Part shown: positions 1 through 6,700 of the stretch, piece by piece | How the letters are laid out: every line of letters begins with the position of its first letter | Numbering within the stretch: the first letter of the stretch is position 1 | Assembly (NCBI GenBank): GCA_032353305.1 | Contig: JAUCNG010409359.1 | Coordinates: 1 to 10,313 of the forward strand | Length of the DNA stretch: 10,313 nucleotides | Reading direction: 5' to 3' | From: Cephalothrix spiralis | Lineage: Eukaryota; Nemertea; Palaeonemertea; Archinemertea; Cephalotrichidae | Translations under genes and position numbers: made by a program | The notes under the pieces: model-generated | What the model was told of the DNA's origin: nothing | Database searches by the model: none | What the model saw: only the letters and a program-made list of their open reading frames with translations

Positions 1-34
1 CATTTGTCGTGAAATACATTTTCTTGAAAAATAT

Positions 35-265
35 ATGTCGCAAAAACAATTTCATGGCAAATTATTTGTCGCTTGGTCAGGGGATTTCAGGGAAAAGTCA
101 GGGAATTTTGAAATTCAAAAATACTGGTCACCCTGTAAGACCATTTGCACTGTCCTCTTTTGTTTACATAAAATGAATGCGAAGTTATTGTGTTCATTGT
201 GTTGTTTATCGAGGTACTTTTTGTACCTTTCTTGTGCAAGCAGAAAATTAAACAAATCTAAATAG
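35..265 (+). other. Probable dispersed-repeat fragment with an incidental ORF
   Basis: The stretch at about 78-132 (gtcaggggatttcagggaaa, then a second gtcaggga, up to ctggtcaccctg) has the low-complexity look of an interspersed repeat. The 76-residue open frame over it resembles no protein I know and has no splice or domain support. Treated as non-coding. Confidence 0.3.
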
Positions 266-423
266 TTTAAACTCAAATTTATTGTGAACGTACTAGTTTA
301 GCCCGAATATTAACTATTTAATATAATTCAAGTAATAAAACAAACCTGAGAACATTTAAATAGGCCTACAGCATAGTCTGGCATAGTACAAAATATAATA
401 ATGCATGTGTAATGAAATAATTA

Positions 424-429
424 TTTATT
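424..429 (-). terminator. Candidate polyadenylation signal AATAAA for the main gene
   Basis: On the minus strand AATAAA reads here, 118 bases after the TAG at 547. A second AATAAA lies at 278-283. The minus strand beyond 424 is T- and GT-containing (TTTTGTACTATG, TGCTGTAGG), as expected downstream of a cleavage site. This implies a 3' UTR of roughly 140 bases from 546 downwards. Confidence 0.45.
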
Positions 430-546
430 ATAAGTTTCTTGTATAGCTTTTATAGAAAGATACATATTTTACAGATTGTATCAAAAAATTTCAGTTTTTA
501 ATTATATTTCATTCTGGACTTTTAATCTGTGATATATGGGTAATGT

Positions 547-741
547 CTAAATATTTTCATTTCGATTCATTGTCAATATTTTATCCAAATCTTGTATTTT
601 AAAGCAAAGATCTCCTTTATCATTTAGTTTAAGGCTTAAGTCACAAATAGCTATCGCATTTCCGGCCCTTACTCCACTATCACCAAACTTTTCTATTTCT
701 TTAACTTGAAACTCCATGTCAACACATCGGCTTTCAGTATC
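547..741 (-). CDS. Exon 10: C-terminal half of OB-like domain, with stop codon
   Basis: 64 codons plus TAG (residues 752-815). The acceptor is TAATTCCAG before GAT. It starts DTESRCVDMEFQV (compare DLEGQTSVILFRL in exon 3), continues through VRAGNAIAICDLSLKL (compare LMPGNFISLKDASYV) and ends GDLCFKIQDLDKILTMNR. That last block is closely matched by the partial gene at 10185-10313, with GELGFRIENLQQLIVMDR, which independently supports the frame. Confidence 0.87.
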   Translation of the reverse strand, partial: DTESRCVDMEFQVKEIEKFGDSGVRAGNAIAICDLSLKLNDKGDLCFKIQDLDKILTMNRNENI

Positions 742-3700
742 CTGGAATTAATAAATGATGTCTTAAAGGGTCAAACAATCAAGGCAGTCAACTAGTCTAG
801 CAGGTACCATTTAACGTGGTTCCTTTCCTAATTATGAAGTTCAAAATAATAGTTAAAATAATGCTACTTCTTGGCAGAAAAACTGATAGTATTTTAAAAT
901 ACAATCATGTAGTTTCACTTGATTCTTTTGATAGTTGGTGTATTGTTTAAATATGATTGTTTAAAATCTACTCCTTCTTTAACAATGAGTTATATCGAAT
1001 AGATATATACTACAATCAATTATTTGAAATTTCATACCTGTACTTTGAAAATAAATTTTGATATTTCTTTTCTAATGAATCCAACAAAGATAACTGACGG
1101 TGTGCCTGTTTTTGATTTCTGCCCATAACACCTTGGTACGTCACGTAGGTTGGTTGTTATCTGAAATACAGAAAGTTATATATTTTAAAATGGTTTCGGT
1201 AGCTAAATAAGCTTGGTCTTTGTGGTCAATGAGTTCTAAAAAGTAATATAGAAATCATGCATGGTATACAGTAATAGATTGAGGTAATTAGAAATTAAAC
1301 TAAATTCTACCAGACTACGCAAATCAAACAAATTCTACTTGGTTTTTAATCTTCTAAATTGTTTTGATTTCGTGATTATTTCTACCAAATTAAATACTTG
1401 CCACATCATATGCTTCTTTCAAACGGTGGCATGTATCCGTCAATTTTTTAAGTAAAGGTGGTCCATAAGTGTTGACACACAATTCTGTGTGCTGTTGTAC
1501 ATCTTCAACTTGGCAGTTTGTGCTACAGTATTGTGCTTTTGTGCAGAGCTTACACTCAATCGGTACTTGAGACTTCATTCCACAGTTATCACACAGAACT
1601 TCAGGTCTAACACCGGTGCTGGAAAATATAAAGAATCCGTATCAGATTTTATCTCTCATATATAAGTGTTGTGACATAAGTATTTATGTTCTAGGTATAG
1701 TAAATGATCATCGTTGATGGAGACAAGTCATCGTCATTCTTTGATTATTTTATTTGTTTTTTTTCTTTCTCTTGTATTGAATCACTCGATTAATTTCGTA
1801 TTCAGTGTGTCCCAATATTATGGAAAACAGCCAGATGATGTCATATTGTGACTCAACTATGAATATTTCAATAATCGCCAAAAATACTCTCCCGAATTAA
1901 AATTTTTAAACAGATTTGGTGCAGATCGGTTCATAACTAAGGGAGCTACGATAATTCTCCCGAAAAACCTCTGGTTTCATTTTCCCTACCCTTTGTGTAT
2001 TTTATTTTTAGTCATTTTTTGTGAATAGTAATTGAATTTTTAAATTATGAAGTCATAAAAATTCACAAACATTTTTTTCTCTCCAGAGACAGGACGTTCA
2101 TTTTTAATGGGATTTATCTCCTACTGGGTAAGTTGAACTTTTTGGCCCTTTGGAAAATTGATGTAGCTCAGTTGTTGTTAGATAGATTCGCACCAAATTT
2201 GATTTATTCGAAAGAGAAGAACATGTTCTCTCTAATGATTACTAGCAGCGATATATAGTCAATTCATAATTAAGGCACAATATGACGTCATCTGGCTGGT
2301 ATACATTTTATTGGTACACGCTGTATCATATGTTAACATTGTATGTACTGTACACTTTCGTATTTCTGCAATATTATGTTCCAATCGCACAATGTAACCT
2401 GACTTACCATTTATCATTTGAAAGATCAACATTATTTTCCATTTTGTCCACATTTTTATCGTAATCGACATCTGCACTTGCATCTTCGTTTTCGACAGTT
2501 TCATCATTTAAAAGATCAACATTATTTTCCATTTTTTCCACATCAATATCGTTATCGACATCTGCACTTGAGAATTTATCTTCGTTTTCGACAGTTTCAT
2601 CATTTGAAAGATCAACATTATTTTCCATTTTGTCCACATTAATATCATAATCGTCATCTACACATGATAATTTATCTTCGTTTTCGACAGTTTCATCCTT
2701 AACATACGATGTAATTTTTATAATATCCTGAGAAGCATTGATTTGATATCCTTCTGTTATGTTAGGAGATGAAAATCCAAATCTTACTTTAAAATTTTGG
2801 AACATATTTGATATGAATTTATAAAAGAACAGGACTGTTGTCGAAAGCCTCACTAAAATACCACTTGAGGTGTTTTGACTTTTAATTGTCTGACAAAATT
2901 CTTTATTTGACTTATCAACAGGACAATTATCATTTGCTACGTCTTCTTCTGTATCATTTGCTACGTCTTCTTCTGTTTCATTTGCTACGTCTTCTTCTGT
3001 ATCATTTGCTACGTCTTCGTCTGTTTCATTTGCTACGTCTTTTTCTGTATCATTTGCTACGTCTTCTTCTGTATTGATTGGAGAATCAACTAAAACTAGA
3101 TTGTCACTTACATTTGTTTCACATTCATCCGAGCCTTTATCCAGATTCTCGTTTTCATTATTTTCTTGACATGAAGTCAAGCTTTGAAGTGCATTGATCG
3201 CAGGTCCAAAAAAATTAAACATGTTTAAAAGTACATCACCATCTAATTCAATATCCGGAAACTCAATCGGATCATTATCACTGGAAAATAAATAAAAAAT
3301 TATATGAAAAGAACTTGAAGAAATACAATAAATTCAAAGTTATTGTATAATAATAACATCAGATACCATTGTATTCAAAGGGAATACGACCTTGATGAAT
3401 ATATATATACATACACACGTTAATTAAACTTTTGGTGTTTAACCATCAGACCCCAGTTTTCGGCAAAAACTCTATTTGCCCTGGGCTCCTAAAATTGGTC
3501 AAACTCAATCGAAAATGGTATCTAATTAGAGTCTTATTATTGTATTTGACCATGCGGATTAGAAAATAAGGTTTCGGGTTCGACCCTTTTTGGGAACTTT
3601 GTAAATTGCAAATTTTGCCCCAAAGTGAGTCCGACCTTTTCGAACCTATAATTTCCACAAGGTTTTTGATGGGGTTAAGGCTCGCAATTCCGAGATTTTC

Positions 3701-6700
3701 GCGGGGAGGTGAAAAATGAGGTTGAACACCAAATAAGTCCCATAATCCTGTTAAATATAATTCACAGTTTATTTTAAAGGCCCTTTGGAAGTTTTATAAA
3801 TTTGTTTTAGAGATAATATTTACCATGCAAATTCTTCTTGAAATGTTGTCAAAAAATCCAACTCAGTTCCATCATCAGTAACAGTTATGATATCATAGAT
3901 ACCATCCTTCTCAAATTTCGGGTTTCGTAGTTCCATAACAGTTCCGGTATTCCAGGTTTCTTGAGGTTGCATCATTCCCCATATATTACAAACTGGAGGC
4001 GATGGAAGTTTCAAGTAAAACTTTGTTAGTTCACTTGTCTGAAATATACGGAAGAATATTGATGTAATCAAGAATCAAGAGGGCATAGAACGAGGGTACA
4101 ACGAAATTTTGCTTTCTAAGAACCTATTTTTGTAATACCTTTAACCAATATTAAAGTATCAGAAGCCGCAAAAAAACGTATTCAATTCGATCAAATATTT
4201 CTATGCCTAATCTTCATTAGGAAAGTTGAAATTTACACAAAATTCCAAGGCAGATCTGCCTCCGCTGGCGATTTAGAATTCCGAAGTCTCATCGACGATT
4301 TGGGATGAAAGTCTTGCTTATAATTAAGGTAATGATGAGCACATTCGATTAAGGTAGATTTAGGTAAACGGGATTTTAAATGTTATAATTTTGGCACAAT
4401 CTAGTGGCCATTAAGTGAATCGGAAACGATCGGATGTTTTCGGAATTTTGCCGCTAGGTTCTGTCAAAATAATAAAATTCGAAATCCCGTTACCTAAAAT
4501 CGACTGTGCTCATCATTACCTGATATGCTATAAGACATACTTTCTAATAATAAGAATCAATCGGAAACGGTTGAATGATCTGCAACTGTGAGTAGGAACT
4601 TCAAAATATACCGATTGAAGTATATATTTTAAGACTTTTCAACAACTCTGCCGTTATAAAGGTTTAATATAGACACTGAAGGACATTAGTTCATAAGATA
4701 TTGGATTTATGGTGTATATAGGATTTTCTTTAAAATTAGTAATAAAAAAATCGGGTCATTGTCGCAATCGGTGTTCCCGTGTTGGAATGAAAGAATGTTT
4801 TAGAATGCCATTTATATTTTCGAGGTATATTTTAAAATCGATTTTTAAAACATGTTTTCAAAAAGATACTTGCCATAACTATATATTCCTCGTAGGTTGC
4901 TAAGGGCATCTTGTTCTTAAGGAGATTATCAGTTTTGATCAAGATATATTGATCGACGGAAAATACAATTTCATCGGCATTAACACAATTTGACATAAAT
5001 CTCCTATTTGATGGACCCATAATGATGACAACCATTGAGTAACTTTCTGTAGGCATTTTGGTGTTGTAGATAGTTTTGCATGATAATATCTGAAAATGAT
5101 ATATAGTACTATAAATTATCATAAATCATTTACTTCGACAAAATTTTGTTTTTCTGCTCAAACTTACAGTACTATCATAATTTATACAAAAAGTATCTTA
5201 GTACCTCTTGTATTAACTAGAGAACTCTATATTCAGAAATTAAAATACATTGAAATTTGATACTTTAATGCCTACCGCGCACTATAGGCGCATAATCACA
5301 CGTTCGAATCATCGCATTCGGCGCACACTATAGTTTAACTAGCATGTCAAGTAAAATAATCGAGGCCCATATTTATCACATGATCAATATTAATTCAGTA
5401 AACGCAATATTTTATGTGTCGTGTTTGGTTTGAGTTCAAGCTTAAGATGTTACGTTATACAGGCACTCATGCCTCTACCATTTTTGCTTCAATTTCTTCA
5501 CTTCGGACCGTATATGCTTTGATTTTAAATACAACGGATCACATGACAATTTATTAAACGGACCTCGGTTACTCTACTTTATTTAGTGCGAACGTGCGAT
5601 TTGTTGCCGCAGGTTCCTCCGCACACCAGGAAAACTGATAATGTCACCAAATCAAACATGTTTTTGATTTTTGATGCGAACGTGCGATCACGCGCGTAAC
5701 ATGTAACCGCACACTAGGAATTTTGATGCGTTCGTGCGATGGTTCATGCGACTAGTGTGCGGTAGGCTTAAATCATATCAGTAATTATTAACTACATGTA
5801 TACTGTCAAATTCAGTACAACTAATGTATATTTGACTATTTAACTGTTTATTTTTCATCTTACTCATGCGCTCCTGGCGGAAAAATATAATTTTCCTTAA
5901 ATGTCATTTTTAATACACAGAAATGCTCCGTCTCCTAGAGAGAGTGACTAAGTGGTTTGATAATATTTAAGTAGAACCGATCACAATATTAAACAAAGGA
6001 TACGGTATACGGAGGTCTTCTAACCCTTCATTTACTAATCTACGGTACATGTAATTTTAATCATACATTGAATTTTGTCCTTCTCTCAGCATCTTTGAGC
6101 ATCACCATAGCTCTGATGCGTTGGATGAACTTCTCTGACATATTCCATTTAAGGCTTGAATGCTTATTTTCTAATTTTTCTTTTTTCAGAAAGCGCTGTT
6201 TACATGGTGGAGATTCTGGAACAATATAATCAATTTACTGCAACGAATTGACAAATGAGGATCTTGTGATCAAAGATCATCAAACTGCATGTCTTTCATA
6301 AATTTGATTTAAGGTAAGGATGATTAATATTATGTTTGTACCACATGTTCAGAGATGTTCAGTAAGAAACTAGAAAACATTAACGTGCCTGTATAAAAAA
6401 TCTTTTGAAATACAACACCTTACCTATTGTTCCATTCTTGTATCGGATTGGATAGATATCGGATATTGTTTCTGAAAACTTGGACCACAATGACCCCAGA
6501 CCTAGAAGTAAAAGGTAGAAATTAAGAAAGTTAGCCCTATAGTCTATGATTAGACTATAGACCATAATAATGAGGTCTAAGGAACCAGGCTTCCATCTTA
6601 TGAAAAGTTCAATGTTCAAAGTGCCTCCAAGACCCCCCCCCCCAACACATATGGACCCTCCTGTCTTTTTTGCGCATTTTCTACTGTAATTGCATGCGCA

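Noticed and set aside
2931-3074. CRISPR-like array from regularly spaced repeats
   Set aside because: The 24-bp units are directly adjacent with no spacers and lie in a coding exon of a spliced eukaryotic gene.
2418-3077. Plus-strand open frames over exon 7 (for example 2418-2642 and 2886-3077), rich in His, Leu and Tyr
   Set aside because: They are antisense readings of the acidic repeats on the minus strand; periodic repeats keep several frames open.
3446-3658. Minus-strand 70-residue open frame in intron 6
   Set aside because: It lies inside a probable inverted-repeat element and has no recognisable protein; splicing skips it cleanly in frame.
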